64,000 bases of DNA from Euglena gracilis (GCA_039621445.1 CP154954.1:47347847-47411846); one strand, 5' to 3'; positions 9,274-21,919 are shown, counted from the first letter of the stretch. Program-made: numbers and translations. Notes: generated by a model not told the origin, from the letters alone.

Positions 9274-9704
9274 CTAACAGTGGACAACAAGGTTTCCTAC
9301 TACTATCCCCTCAAGGGGGGGAGACTTCCCCACCTGAACAAACTCATCAGACCTTTTCTGATGTGGTGTATGGAAATGGACATCACCCTCCAAGTTCACT
9401 GGGCTCCCTCCCAAACCATGAAAAGCGATGCCATCAGCAGATGGCACTTCGACCCAGGGGACTACAATTTAAACCCTTTCATTTTCAAAAAAGTCATGCA
9501 CATTTTTCAGCAATTCATAAATCCCACTGTGGACATGTTTGCATGACCAGGGAATCACAAACTCCCTCAGTTTGTGAGTCGATGGCCCCATTTTCAGGCA
9601 GTGCCACAGACAGTTTGAACTGCCCTCTGCACAAGTTCTCGGAAGTTTATGCAAACCCTCCCTGGTCCGTGCTGAGACAGTGGCTCCTGAGCACAGACAT
9701 CTAA
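9257..9704 (+). pseudogene. DIRS-like retroelement: RNase H and Dam-like (MT) domain, frame-broken
   Basis: The frame starting near 9257 reads LTVDNKVSYYYPLKGG and then VHWAPSQTMKSDAISRW, carrying RNase H active-site aspartates as in DIRS/PAT elements. It runs into NPTVDMFA followed by TGA (9544-9546). One base-step later the sequence resumes as FSEVYANPPWSVLRQWL, the NPPW module of the DIRS MT domain. The stop and frame change show this copy is dead. No reverse transcriptase is recognisable upstream, so the element is 5'-truncated or interrupted. Confidence 0.7.
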
Positions 9705-9705
9705 G

Positions 9706-10893
9706 ATGCCTTCTGATTTGCCCCCTGTGGGTTTCAGCTGTGTGGTGGCCCCTGTTAATAAAGCTACACATTCCACACACACCAGCCCTGAGATTTCTGT
9801 CTTGCCACCACATGTTCGAGAATTGTCATGGGCAGCCCATGAAAAAGCCAAGGTGGCACCTGGCCTGAATTTTATTGTCGGGCAGTTGTTACAGAAGCAA
9901 CAGATCCCCCCCTCAGTGGTTGGCAATTTCTTAAGTCACAATCTTTCCTTGGCGAGATATGACTCTGGCTTCAGGCTCCTGTGGAGAGTTTTGACCATGT
10001 CCCAGCTGGACCTCAACACCATAAGCCCAGAATTAGTCGATTCCGGCATCATAAAGAATTTTCACCTTCAGTGTGGCCCAGGCCAGGAATGCTTATATTG
10101 CTGCGGTCCAGCTTCCTGGTTTTCGCATGTTAAGGTTTTTTACCCCTTTTGGCCCCCTACAAACGACAATGGAACGAACACATCCACCCCCAGGTGGCCT
10201 TCTTTTTGGAATCCTGCATCATTACTTCAGAGGTTGGCGGCAGCACCTCCCCAAGAGTGCCTCAGTGGCCTGAGGGATCAGTCATTTTAAGTTTCAGACT
10301 CATCTGTTTGCATCGCTCAGTGGACTTGAGCCGAACCTTCAGGACAGTGTCCAAGGTTGATGGCAAGATCTTTGTCCAGGTCAGAAGAAAGGGTTGGAGA
10401 CAGACTCAGTGGGAGGAAATTCCCCAAATTTCTTCATGTCCCAAAATTTTCCCCTGGTTCAACATGAAGAAATATGTCAGTTTGACGTCTCACTGTGCCC
10501 CCCCCCCGTGGGACATTTATTATTAATTTTAAAACCTCCATTTACCCCCTTGTCTGCAAAAACCATTGGGAGTTTGACAAAACGATTGTTGGACAAGCAC
10601 GGGGTACCCCCCCAATGGGCCCGCCCCCCACTCCACCAGGGGGGGCAGGAGAGTACATGTTTAAACTGGCAGGTTTGTCCTCTGAGGAAGTGTGCCAAAT
10701 TGGAAAATGGAAAAATGTGCAGGCTTTTTCTTCCCATTATTTGCGGTTGGAAGCGGGAAAAAATGTGGGGGTTGCTGTCCAAAGAATGGTGCACAAAGCC
10801 TCACTGGGGTCTTTTGCAGAGCTGGAGCTGTCTCGGACTCCGGTGAAGGATGATCCAGGGGAAAACTCCCATTGCCAGGCGGCGCAAGTTTAA
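9706..10893 (+). pseudogene. DIRS-like tyrosine recombinase, frame-broken
   Basis: Downstream of the MT module comes a SAM-like core-binding segment (LLQKQQIPPSVVGNFLSHNL) in one frame, QARNAYIAAVQLPGF in the next, then FRLICLHRSVDLSRT and FVQVRRKGW (catalytic-domain start, first Arg) in the third. After another step follows EEVCQIGKWKNVQAFSSHYL with the final catalytic Tyr (HYLRL, about 10736-10750). RT-RNase H-MT-tyrosine recombinase is the DIRS order. At least three frame changes mean no intact protein is made. Confidence 0.7.
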
Positions 10894-10959
10894 ATTTCCA
10901 CCGGAGACCATACAAGCAATAAGCCCCCCCAAAAAATAACGCCCATATTCACAAGGACC

Positions 10960-11290
10960 ATAGAATTGCTAACCGACCCCCCGGGGGGGGGGGGTCACTC
11001 CACTTTTTTAAAAAACCAGTCAGTCACTCATTTTCAAAAAACCAGCCAGTCACTACCCCCCCCCCGCGGGGGTCGGCCACTCAGAAAAACGGCCACTTTC
11101 CAGTCACTTTAGGCCACTTTAGGCCCAAAAAAATTTTCCGGCGCCTTCGGCGCCGGGGTCACTCAAGCCACTTTTGCCCACTCCTGGCCGACCCCCCCCC
11201 CAGGGGGGGGGAGGGGGTTCGGGCCAAAACCAGTCAGTCACTCTGAAAAAACCAGTCACCCACCCCCCCAGGGGGGGGGGGTCGGTCAGT
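10960..11290. repeat. C-run/G-run fold-back region with AGTCACT repeats
   Basis: ACCGACCCCCC at the left and GGGGGGGTCGGT at the right form an inverted pair. In between, CAGTCACT-type words recur, and a hairpin centred on GGCGCCTTCGGCGCC lies near 11140-11156. No coding potential. Confidence 0.6.
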
Positions 11291-12022
11291 GCTTAAGCAA
11301 TTGCCTGACAAGGACACAGTAAGTGGATACCTTCATCTGGTGTAAATAACAAAAATATGCCGCACAGTGTCACCCTCATCAACCCCACCCTTGGGCAGCC
11401 AAAATACCTGAAATTTTGAGGGGGTAAGCTGTTTGGTGTTTTTTTTGGGTTGACTGCGGATTTTAGCCTTGAAGATGATTGCCTTTGAAATCTTTGAAAT
11501 CGTAAACATAAGAAGAGCATATGCATGCAAAGTGCAAAAAATCCGTTTCTCAAGTGAGGGAAGTAGAGAATGGATGACACCCATAACCATTTATGTTTCC
11601 TCTGCCATATTTGCTCAAAATTTGGCACTGAACTTGCAACTTTTTGGGGAAGAAAGATGGATTGACATCCACTTTTTGGGCTTGCACCCGTCATTCATGA
11701 CCTTTGGGCTCTTTGGGCTCCCGAGTTGGGGAGGGAAATTATTCCGCGGTTTCTGGACGGTGCCAGGGTTCCAAAAATTGGGTGGAAATGGGGGGGCATC
11801 ATTCGGGGAGGGGGGGAGATCGGGGTGACACTGTGCAATCACCATCCCATTTGAACGGGTTTCTTACACTTCAGACTCGTGCCACAGAATCCAAACACGT
11901 CATAATCCCAGCACTGAACGTCAACAAAAACTCCTTTTGTGGTAATGACAGCGTGATGTGAGGACGCCATAAGAGTGGAAAACGAAAGTGGGATTCTGGT
12001 TGTCAGAAGGAAAGTCGCAGTC
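11291..12022. other. No recognisable gene
   Basis: Unique-looking sequence with a short G-rich patch near 11790-11825. Open frames on either strand are short and unlike any family I know. Confidence 0.4.
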
Positions 12023-12105
12023 TGCGAAATGTGCATGGGTGTGTTCACTTGAAATGCTTTGGCACACCCAAAGGAGACTTCGAAAACTGGAGGTGCAACA
12101 ACTGT
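12023..12105 (+). pseudogene. PHD-finger fragment
   Basis: The frame reads CEMCMGV, then after a one-base step HLKCFGTPKGDFENWRCNNC. Cys-x2-Cys-x4-His-x2-Cys and Trp-x-Cys-x2-Cys fit the second half of a C4HC3 PHD finger. It matches the PHD tail of the gene family copied at 35.0 and 48.6 kb. The frame step marks it as a relic. Confidence 0.55.
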
Positions 12106-12424
12106 CCTCGCAACGGATACATCTCAATTTGTGGTTCCAGACTCACTCCTTCAAAGTTAATGACAAAGGGGGGGAAGCAGTGCGGAAAGCATTTCTGAAA
12201 AAAAGCCAATGGAACTGCGTCGAAAGTGTCATAAAGAATAACTGGTTTACGACCCAGCCTTCTTTTTGCAAAGCCTCAAGAAAAATAGGAAACGCCAGCT
12301 TCGTTTTGGGGTAAGGGTCAAGCCCAGTCAAGCCCAGTGCGTCGCTTAAGACTGGAACCCACACCCCATTTTTGGGGTGTGTTCATTTCAGAGCCCCCCC
12401 CCCAGGCGATTTGTGAATCGTTTT

Positions 12425-12587
12425 TGCACAGAAAGGTGACACCAAGGGTCGCCCAAAGACTGAGGGCCAGCCTGGGCGACATCGCCTGAGAGGCCAACAC
12501 CTCCGAGTCGAACTGCACCAACGCAAAGCACTTCTGGCCGTTGTTGACCAGGCGCAGGTCCTTGAAGCCCAGGAACGGGGGCGGGGG
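12425..12587 (-). CDS. Putative exon: RNA-recognition-motif segment
   Basis: On the minus strand, after a likely splice acceptor (CCCGCGGCAG ending at 12588), the frame reads FKDLRLVNNGQKCFALVQFD then SEVLASQAM. CFALVQFD fits RNP1 and the following Ala-rich helix fits alpha 2 of an RRM. It resembles the second RRM of RBPMS/couch-potato-like proteins. The 3' boundary is unclear. It probably joins further minus-strand exons upstream at 14.6, 17.4, 24.1 and 31.2 kb. Confidence 0.5.
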
Positions 12588-12783
12588 CTGCCGCGGGAGG
12601 GCGGGCCCCAGCGAGGGCGCGGAGGCTCGGACTCACTCACTCCCCAGCCGGGAGCAACGGGGGGGGGTTGGAACAAAGGTGCGAACATGGCCTCTGTTCA
12701 GGGGACCCCTTCCCGAGCAGGGGACGACGGTTTGAGTCAACAGGTACCCCCAAGCCCAATGAACACGAAAGTTACTCTCCAGT

Positions 12784-12790
12784 GTCTGCC

Positions 12791-12859
<69 letters not shown>

Positions 12860-12861
12860 GC
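12784..12861. repeat. (TCTG)n microsatellite
   Basis: About 18 uninterrupted TCTG units. Confidence 0.95.
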
Positions 12862-13171
12862 CGGACGGGGATGCATGGGTTGTGTGGGCAATAAAAGGCG
12901 ACAAACTAGATGGTCTGGGCACCTCCGATCCTTGGGCAAGAGGATTGATTAGACATGGGGGGGGGGGGCATTTCTGCACATGAAAGGGGAGAAAAGCTGA
13001 AAAGAACTCAAAAAAATCCGAGTCCAACGCTGAACTGGATGAGCAAAGCTGGGGGAAAAACTGAGGAAAAGATGTCCTCTAAAAAAAAACCCACCTCAGA
13101 CCAGCTGAAAGAGAATAACGGTATGGAGGTGGTTGGCAACCACCGGTCGAGGAGGCGTACGTACGAAGCTC

Positions 13172-13216
13172 CTCCTCTGTGACATTTGCAGGCAGGCCTG
13201 CCACATAAAGAGTGTC
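13172..13216 (+). pseudogene. Second PHD-finger fragment
   Basis: LLLCDICRQACHIKSVARL keeps Cys-x2-Cys-x4-His-x2 of a PHD finger, but the next zinc ligand is Ser instead of Cys. Same family as the fragment 1.1 kb upstream; non-functional as it stands. Confidence 0.4.
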
Positions 13217-13312
13217 GCACGGTTGGGCCACAGCAGGGGAAGAGGTGGGCTACTGTCGGCTGAGCTCAACAAGAAGTTGTTGCCACCTGGGACGACAACA
13301 TGCATGCGCCCG

Positions 13313-13500
13313 TGCATTCGCACGCACGCACACACACGCGCATGCACGCACGCACGCACGCACGTGCGCGCGCACACACAGACAAACGTGCACGTGTGCA
13401 CACATGCAGGCACGCATGCGCTGACACATGCAGCACGCACGCACACGCGCACGCACGCATACACGCATCAGCACGCACGCGCGAATGATTGCATGCAAAT
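13313..13500. repeat. Degenerate CACGCA/GCATGC-rich low-complexity tract
   Basis: Alternating purine-pyrimidine sequence dominated by CACGCA and TGCACG words, able to form Z-DNA. Confidence 0.85.
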
Positions 13501-13519
13501 GCGCACGTACATGCACACC

Positions 13520-14190
<671 letters not shown>

Positions 14191-14562
14191 ATCATGTGGA
14201 CGTCAGGGATGCATTTAGTGTGTTCGCAAAAGCCGTAGTGAATACAAAATTTTATTCTGGGGAAAGCAGGAGAAAACCAAAAAAAATTGTGGAAATGGGT
14301 GAACACAATACAATTTTGGTGAACGCTGTTGAATGGGGGTAAATACAAAAATTTTCTTAAATTTTGAAGATACTAAAAAAAAAAAATGTTTTACACATTT
14401 GAACACAATGTTTCATTCGGTGAACACAGGTGAACAACAATTTTTAGGTGAACATGGGTGAACACACTCACATTTTTTTTCTTGGTGAACACACGAGAAC
14501 AAAAAATGGTGACTAAAGGAATGTATAATACACACACCGCACACCACCTGCACCACACCAAC

Positions 14563-14694
14563 CTAAAATGCGGCAAAGCTGGACTTGGGGACAACGCCCA
14601 TGTACTGCATAAACGTCCTCCAGCGTTCAGCCGGGAGGCCCAAGCCGCCCTGCTGCTGGAAGTTCTGGAACGCCACCAGTGCCTGGTACAGGTC
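14563..14694 (-). CDS. Putative exon of unknown role
   Basis: A GC-rich minus-strand block after a plausible acceptor (CGCTCCGCAG) reads DLYQALVAFQNFQQQGGLGL then PAERWRTFMQYMG, ending at TAG 14565-14563 unless a donor lies earlier. Its composition and codon style match the neighbouring RRM exons, which is the reason to group them. The sequence itself names no family. Confidence 0.35.
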   Translation of the reverse strand, partial: DLYQALVAFQNFQQQGGLGLPAERWRTFMQYMGVVPKSSFAAF

Positions 14695-14853
14695 CTGCGG
14701 AGCGTACACCCGCAGGCACGGTCACGATGCGTCGACAAGCTCAAAAAAAGCATCAAATTGTTGGCCACAAACCTCGGTCGTTCAAAAAAAATTAATCTTT
14801 GCTCAAACTGGACAATACGATGCAATTGCTGAAAGACTCTGCAATACTGGTGA

Positions 14854-15347
14854 GGTTGGTGCAGGGATGGATGGGAAGCCTTGAGGGGGGGGGTCGGACC
14901 CCCCCCTCCTACCTCGAAACTGAGGGGGATCCGAAAATTTTTCAATTTCATGGGCGGGCAAAGGGCCGGAAATCGGGTCGAAATCGGTCAAAAATCCCTG
15001 ATTTTTCTTTGAAAATCGATCCAAAAATGCTCATTTTTTGAAATTTTTTGAACATTTTTCGGCGCTGTGCGCTGGAGAATGAGCAAAAACACCCCTTTTG
15101 CTGACTTTTGGATATATTGCCCATTTTTTGATGTGTTGGTGTTTTCCCCCCAGAAGAATCCCATCCATCGGGGGTCCCATCCACCCCCCCCCTGGGGGTA
15201 AGGTGGGGGGGTTCAGACCCCCCCCCTAGATGTTGGGAGGAGGGGCCCGGACCCCCCATCCCCTTGACAGGTGCCAAAAATAGCAGAAAATTTTCCCTAC
15301 CATCTACCTCAATACCGAAGGGCTTCCCATCCATCCCTGGGTTGGTG
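14854..15347. mobile_element. hAT-type non-autonomous element (MITE) with 8-bp target duplication
   Basis: Perfect 19-bp terminal inverted repeats, CAGGGATGGATGGGAAGCC at 14862-14880 and its complement at 15321-15339, bound a 478-bp element. The 8-bp direct repeat GGTTGGTG lies on both sides (14854-14861 and 15340-15347). CAGGG ends and 8-bp duplications are the hallmark of the hAT superfamily. No coding capacity; C/G-runs inside. Likely mobilised in trans by a hAT transposase such as the relic at 44-51 kb. Confidence 0.85.
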
Positions 15348-15349
15348 TG

Positions 15350-17340
15350 TGGTCAGATGTGGGCGTTGTGAATTTCACTAAGCTACCCGAGAGATAAGGG
15401 CCCCCTTCGGTTGCATGAAAGAAATTCCAACAGGAAATACCAAAAAAACTTTGGGGCTTCAAACCCCCCAATATTGTGTTTTCTGGAATTTCTTGAAAAA
15501 TAGGCAAAAATACGCGGGAAAAACATTGCTTTTTGGACAAAAGCTGAAAGGAAAAAGCTCCCTTTCCCGTTCCCCGCAGCCAAATTTCTCTATTTTGTTG
15601 TTTTAATTTTTCGTTGGTTGCCTCCTGGGGGGGTGCAAGGTAAACCCCCAAACACAAGACTCTGGTGTCTTAAATTGGGGATTCTGAAAACAGGCTTGGC
15701 ATTCGGTGCCGGTCAGAAAATTCGAAAGGGTGTCTTGTTGGGGGGGGGGGGCATTAAATGAGTGCCCTTTTGGACAAGGTCTGCTGGGATCATTTTTGGT
15801 ATTCAATCAACAAATTCTTTCCTCGTAAATCCCCAGTGACAGAGGCTGGAGCAGGTATTATTTTTTTAAGGAACCTTAAAAAACCTTTAAAAAAAAAACT
15901 TCAAAAAAGCTTAAAAATTTTTGGACCAACCTTAGAAAACCTGAAGAAAAACCTTAAAAAATTGGTGCTGGAAAATTTTTCAAATCTTTTGATCAAAAAA
16001 GGAGTTGCAAATCTCGGCAAAACAAGTTAAATCCAGGGGGGGGGGAATGAATTCTGGCATCACTGGAACATTGTGCGTCTACCTAAAACTCAAAAAAAAA
16101 TGGGTTTGATTTTCAACCTGGACCGACGTGGTTCGATGTCCAGATGGCTCTTTGACCACCCATGACAAGTAGACGCCTTAAAAATTCTTAAAAATTTGAA
16201 AATGCCTTAAAAAACCTTAAAAAAATAGGAAACGCCTTTAGAAACCATAAAAAAATTTTGAAATTTTTTGCTTTAAAATTTTCAAATTTTTTAATTTGAA
16301 GTAAATTCAAATTAAAAAAAATTAAAATTAAATGAATAATAATGCCTGGGCTGGAGCTTACTGGGTTGCAGGTGTGGTTTGTTGAAAGGCAAAATGGGCA
16401 TTCACATCTCAAGAATTTCCTGGTCTTTCAGCACCACCTCTTAAAAAAATGCTGGCTGCTTGGAAGCATGCAAAAAAAATGACCGTCTTCCACAGCAATC
16501 ACAACCGGAAGCAAAAAGTTTCTTGCTGCTGGTTATTGGGAAAGAAATCCTGATCCTGGCCATAGATTTTCACGGCAATTTCCCCCAACTGTAAATGCTC
16601 AAGGATTATTCAACCATTCCTGAAGCAATCTGCCTGAAAATATTTGGTGGACTCGGTTGCAAGGAGGACACAGTTTGGTGGCTGCAGTTAAACCCCATCA
16701 ATGCTTCCCCTGGGAGCAGGCAAGCAAGGTGCAAAAAAATACAGCTGTTTATTTCTGCCTGTCAGCCACCCGCATCGAAAATAACAAGAAAGCAAACGGT
16801 GGGAAAAGAAAACCAATACCTGCAGGCTGACCAAACCCCCTCATTTATAACAATGAGGGGGTCATTACAAATGGGGGTTGAGAGCATGAGGTCGTCATAC
16901 TCCTTCAGAAGACAAAAAAAAATCATTTTCTTGACCAAAACGGTCAACTACAGTCAAAACTGGTCAGTATGCCATCAAAAGGTCCCACATGACCGAAATG
17001 AACCAAAATGGCCCCCCAAAATGATCTTAATTGCCCCAGAATGACAAAAGATGCGAAAGACCATACACTTGCTCTTGCAGGTTCAAATTGGCCCAAAATT
17101 GCCCAAATCTGTAATAAAAAAAAATGGTGTCCCAAAAATGTATAAACTGAATGCAAGAGGACCTTCTTTTTTCAGTCTCTGCATTTTTGCCTTTTTTGGC
17201 AGGTGGTCAATATGTTCTCAAACTGGTGAAAGTTTCCTCAATGAACTATCAATGGGTGGTCATTATCCAAGGGGGCCGTTCCAACCAATGGACAATGTTA
17301 ACACAGTGCGAATATGACAGAGATGCAGGATTCCTTGCCA
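15350..17340. other. AT-rich region, no recognised gene
   Basis: Contains degenerate AAAAACCTTAAAAA repeats at 15865-15965 and 16180-16320 and a small hairpin CCCCTCATT/AATGAGGGG near 16840-16863. A 149-codon plus frame at 16595-17044 has no recognisable domain. Confidence 0.5.
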
Positions 17341-17355
17341 CTCAACTGCATTCTC

Positions 17356-17521
17356 CCCCAAATGTGGCTGTGCCTGAGAGACGCGGGAGAGGTCCGGGCC
17401 GCCTTCGAAACCGGCAGCGAGGCCCCCAACACGTCCCCGAAGGGCCTCTTAGACACCGGGGGGCGGCTCGAGGGTTTGAGGTTCTTCTGAGCCATCATGC
17501 ATTTGATGACGGCCCCGGACG
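17356..17521 (-). CDS. Putative exon: basic linker region
   Basis: A GC-rich minus-strand segment following GGCCCCAG (acceptor at 17523-17522) reads AVIKCMMAQKNLKPSSRPPV then SKRPFGDVLGASLPVSKAA. It looks like a disordered, phosphorylatable linker. Grouped by strand and composition with the RRM exons; the donor is not resolved. Confidence 0.35.
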
Positions 17522-18487
17522 CTGGGGCCAAAGCACCTCCGGGTGATAATCTCGCCAGGAGGCCCCCAGGGTTGTTGCACGCGGTACGCACGGGTGGGCG
17601 GGCGGGTAGGTCAATGTGTGCATGCGTGGGTGTGAATGGATAGATGGGCGGGCGGGTATGGGGAGGTGGCGGGGAATGCGATTGTTTTTGTGATTTCCAG
17701 TATGCAACTCAGAAAAAAAATTTATAGAATCTCATTTAAGAGGCTGTGCAGGTGGGATCGGACCACCCTTTCCCAACGCCCAGGGGGGAAGTTGACACTT
17801 AAGAAAAATACTTCTAAGCGACTTGCAACCATAAATACAGGAAGTGCTCAGATGGGTCCACAATCCGGCCATTGGCAATGAAACCTCTTCCAGCCGCTGA
17901 TGACATATCAAACCCTGAACCTCCCTCTCCTTTAAAAACAACTACACCTGGCATCTGAAATGTTTGTCCATGGCCGGCAAAAACATTTGCCCCAACCTGT
18001 CAAGATTCTTGCCCAGCGCCCTCAAGAAAATTGCCCAGAGGTCTTAAAATTTTTGCACTTGTTCCAAAAAAAACTGCCCTCCATCATGTTATTTTGCACA
18101 ATAAAAAAGCCTCACACTGCGCAATGGAAAAAGAGACACTCCACTCCGGTTGAAGTTTCAAAGGGCGATAATGCGAAACTACCTATCCAAGTGCAAAAAT
18201 TTTCCGAACGGAGGCAAATATTCTTGGGAAAAGGTGCAAACAGTTTTGAGATAAAGTGCAAACATTTTTGAGATAAAGGGCAAAAAAAAATTTGGCCGGA
18301 AGTGCAAAACCACGTGGTGTGAAACGAGAAAAATCGGTCGCCGGGTGCAGTATTAAAACAAAGATAACTTACAATAGATGATGTAATGGGTGCAGGCAAA
18401 AAAAAAGTGTGGAACCTGTGTTCAACCAATACCATGAAAATCTATGTAAAACGAAATAAATGTGCCAAACGAGTTTTGTGCGCGGAC

Positions 18488-19038
18488 ACTCAACCCCAAG
18501 CCCCAAAGCCTATGTTAGCCCATGGGCTGTGGTGATGGTGTGTGCACACTTGTACGGCCATGCCCCACGCAGCAGCATCCCAGCCAGCTCTGCCACACGG
18601 CTTTGGACACATCTGAGGCCACTTGTGTGAGAGCAAAATGTTTCCATTTGTGTCCTTCTTTGCTTTCCACTCAAGCCGCCGCCCAGTCAAGGAGGCGAGG
18701 TCGTCAATACTGAGGTGGGTGGGCTTTGGCTGACTTGAGCCATTTTTGACCATTTTAGCCCAATTTGGTCACCTTGACCAAGTCACTGCCTCCACAGCCA
18801 GCGTTGACAGGGGTTCAGCATGTGTTGTCCAAAGCTGGGACCAAACGCCACCCACCCCAGTATTGACCACCTCGCCCCCTTGCTCACAAATAGAAACATT
18901 TTGCTTTCACACAAGTGGCCTCAGTTTTGCCCAAAGCCCTGGCTGGGGTGCTGCTGCGTGGGGCAGGGCCGTGCTAGTGTGCACACACCATCACCACAGC
19001 CCATGGACTAACATAGGCTTTGGGGCTTGGGGTTGAGT
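18488..19038. mobile_element. 551-bp fold-back element with long inverted arms
   Basis: Left end ACTCAACCCCAAGCCCC and right end GGGGCTTGGGGTTGAGT begin an imperfect inverted repeat that continues inward for well over 150 bases (for example TGATGGTGTGTGCACAC near 18533 against GTGTGCACACACCATCA near 18978). No obvious target duplication, no coding potential. Confidence 0.8.
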
Positions 19039-20790
19039 TCCCACCCACAAAAATCGAGGGGTTGCAAAATTCTCCTCATTTATGTGGCACCGTCTTTTTC
19101 CAAGGCAGGTCGAACAGCGACCCTTTCTCATTTTCATTGAGTTGTCATTCACTCAGAGAGTTCTCCCAGAAACTTTCCTTGTGAACAAGAAACACTGGTA
19201 ATTAATTGTATTATTTTAATAAAAATTCGTGAAATTGAAGCCAAACACTTTCTATTTGAATGGAATCAGGTTCTTATCTCGACAAAAAAAAAGAAATCAG
19301 GGTAAAAGGTGACAACCCAGCACCATCATCATCGCCGTCCCCCATTGGTTTAAGTTCAGATTTGCATGGTTTTGGTCCAAAATGGAAGCAGTTTCTTCAG
19401 TTTTGTGTCCCAAAATGGGTTATTACTTTTTTCAGTGAAAGTGCCCTCAGGGGGTCCACAACGAAAATGAAATACATTTGGCTTCCTGGAGGAGCGCCAC
19501 AGAGAGGCTCCAGGTCACCAGGCTGGTAACCATGCTCTGGGAGGCCCGCACCCCCTTCCCCTCCCCACCTCCCCCAGTCCATGCCTTGGATCCAAGGCAG
19601 GCAAACAACGGTGTTTCCCAGTGTGTCCTTCAACATCAATGCATTCTCCCTGCGCACAGCCTGTGTCCATTCCAAAGCTGCTCACCTGCGCATTTTCTTG
19701 GGTTTCCAAAAAATGCGCAGGTACGCACTTTCTTCCAGGCTGGGTGAAAACACCTCAAAACTGAGCTGCTTTTGTTTCATGTGACCACAAGACCCATTCT
19801 CTCATTTTCTGGTTTAGCTGTGTGTCATGCCGTTTGTAGCTGATTTGTGACGACTGCGGTACAGTGCACGGCTGGAGAAACATTTGGAACGCTCTTCATG
19901 GCGGGTGACGGAGGCCAGTCTCGACCTGGTTTTATCACCGTGCGTTCACCGATGCATGCTGAGAGGCACAGAACTATTCGGAATGCGCAGATGCGCATTT
20001 TCAACAAAAAAAACTACATTCCCGGCCATCTGAGGACCACCCCCAATTATAAATTCCCTCCCCAACGTTGTGAATGCTCCTGAGGCGGGCCCCCCCCAGA
20101 AAATTTGGAATCCTGACTTTTGACCACCTGCGGACTCAGGTGACCATTTCCGCGCCGAGGCCACCACCCTCACCACACCGCACTGCTGACCGTATGGGCC
20201 TCTTTCATTTCTTTTCTCATAGCAATCTATGTTGTAATCATTGTCGAAAGATGACCCAATCTTTATTCTTTTTGACAGAAAGTTTTTCCAAATATTTTTG
20301 TTTTCTGGTTTCAAATTCAATTTTTTTTAAAGGCGCCTTGAGGGGTTTTTCAACTCTGTTGGTCTGTGAGCCGCAGTGTTGGTTTGTTTTTTTTGGACCC
20401 ATGCACAAAGAGCTTTCACCAGTGCACAACAGCATTTATCAGGCGTCTACCTGTGCACAACAGGGTTCACCTGTGTGCGTACCATTGAAAAACTGTGCCT
20501 TGCACTACAAAAGGACCTTGTTTGTTCTTGGAGAGCAGGGGAGGGGTGGGAGAATCACAATCAGAAGGGTAGGAGGGGGGGCAGGAGTGTCGCTCTGACA
20601 GGCCATGACACAACACCTGTAATGGTGTGGGAAACCCTGAGCTCAGCAACGGCAGGCATCTCACACACATTCATGTCCTTCAGTAATAGGAAACCACCCC
20701 CCTGCAGTTCAAGTCATCGGAATGCACATCTGCATACTCCAGGTCACCCACATGCTGCTCTCATGAACGTGTAGAGCACGTCACAACTCA
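19039..20790. other. No recognised gene
   Basis: Mixed sequence with short open frames. A GC-richer patch at 19490-19600 is open on the minus strand but not assignable. TGCGCA/AATGCGCA words near 19690-20000 recall the AAAATGCGC repeats at 36 and 50 kb. Confidence 0.4.
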
Positions 20791-20791
20791 C

Positions 20792-21154
20792 ATGCACCAT
20801 GTCCCCCACCCTGCGGAGGTGATTCCAGTTGCAACCAGCATTGTCCAACCCCAAGCCAAGAGCATACAATGCAGCACACAGCCAACCTGTCCCCTGAACA
20901 ACCTCATGTTGCGCTGCAGCGCACGGTGCCAGGAGCACTGTGCCCCACGACCAGGGCCAACGCTGGGGATCGTGTCTGATTCCACACACACGGTGTTCAC
21001 TGCGTTGGAACCGGAGTGCGAAACATACCTGTCAGCACTTTGGCACCACTCCCAAAAACCGTCCGAAAAAATAGAATTATTTCACAATCCAATCGGGTTC
21101 AAAGAAGCGAAAACATTGGTCAGTCCTTGCCCCAAAGTTTCTCCGGGCCCCTGA
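20792..21154 (+). CDS. Unrecognised open frame, 120 codons
   Basis: Continuous frame with balanced composition (Cys- and Pro-rich first half, charged second half). No motif or family recognised. An opposite-strand open stretch at 21324-21190 (GFGVPITEEFSQALKSLSH) is equally anonymous. Either could be an exon or chance. Confidence 0.2.
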   Translation: MHHVPHPAEVIPVATSIVQPQAKSIQCSTQPTCPLNNLMLRCSARCQEHCAPRPGPTLGIVSDSTHTVFTALEPECETYLSALWHHSQKPSEKIELFHNPIGFKEAKTLVSPCPKVSPGP

Positions 21155-21919
21155 AACAGTGAGTCAGACACAGACACATCAGAAAAAATGTTACAACTAA
21201 ACCCAATAATTTTTCCATTCTGCTTTTTCTGCACATCCCACTGCGCCACACCTTGGGGAAACGGATGAGAAAGCGACTTCAGTGCCTGAGAAAATTCCTC
21301 AGTGATGGGCACCCCAAATCCCAACTGTGCCGGCAGTGCTTCATCGCATGAGGAAAACGTCGGCGAATGCGCACATGCGCAAAAAAAGCATCCGAGGCAT
21401 TTCTTAAATTGCTGCCACGACGCCGATTTTTTTGGCTCCCAATGGGCCTGCCTCTGCCGACGTCATCTCCCCCCCGCCCTTACCTCACTCTGAAACCACA
21501 CGGCTGGGGCGTACATCTCTCTGAGATGATCAGATGGCATTCGAGGACGGGCCTGAAGCGAAACACGGCAAAAGAGGACCACCGCCTGTGGCAGTTGGAA
21601 ACAAACCTTCTCAAGGGAAAACGGTGGGAAACAATGCAAATCAGAGCAGAGGTGGTGAGCGCAAAAAGTTGCCTGACATACAATGTTTTGTTGTCCAAAA
21701 AAAGGCATTGAAATGTGGTTCATTTGTTATACCTTACCTTAAAAATTTCCGCCACCCCTGGCCAGGAACCTTTCGCCACCCAACCCCACGACTTTAGCCA
21801 GCCTCCAAAGAATTTTTGCCGCAGTTCCATACATTTTTGCAACTTGACCTGGTTTACTTTGCCATTGATCCTCTTCATTTTCACCACACCTGACCTTGGC
21901 AGTTGAACGGGGCACACCT

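Noticed and set aside
18720-18760. Dinoflagellate spliced-leader relict (GAGCCATTTTTGACC)
   Set aside because: Too few matches to the known spliced leader on either strand, so it cannot be used as host evidence.
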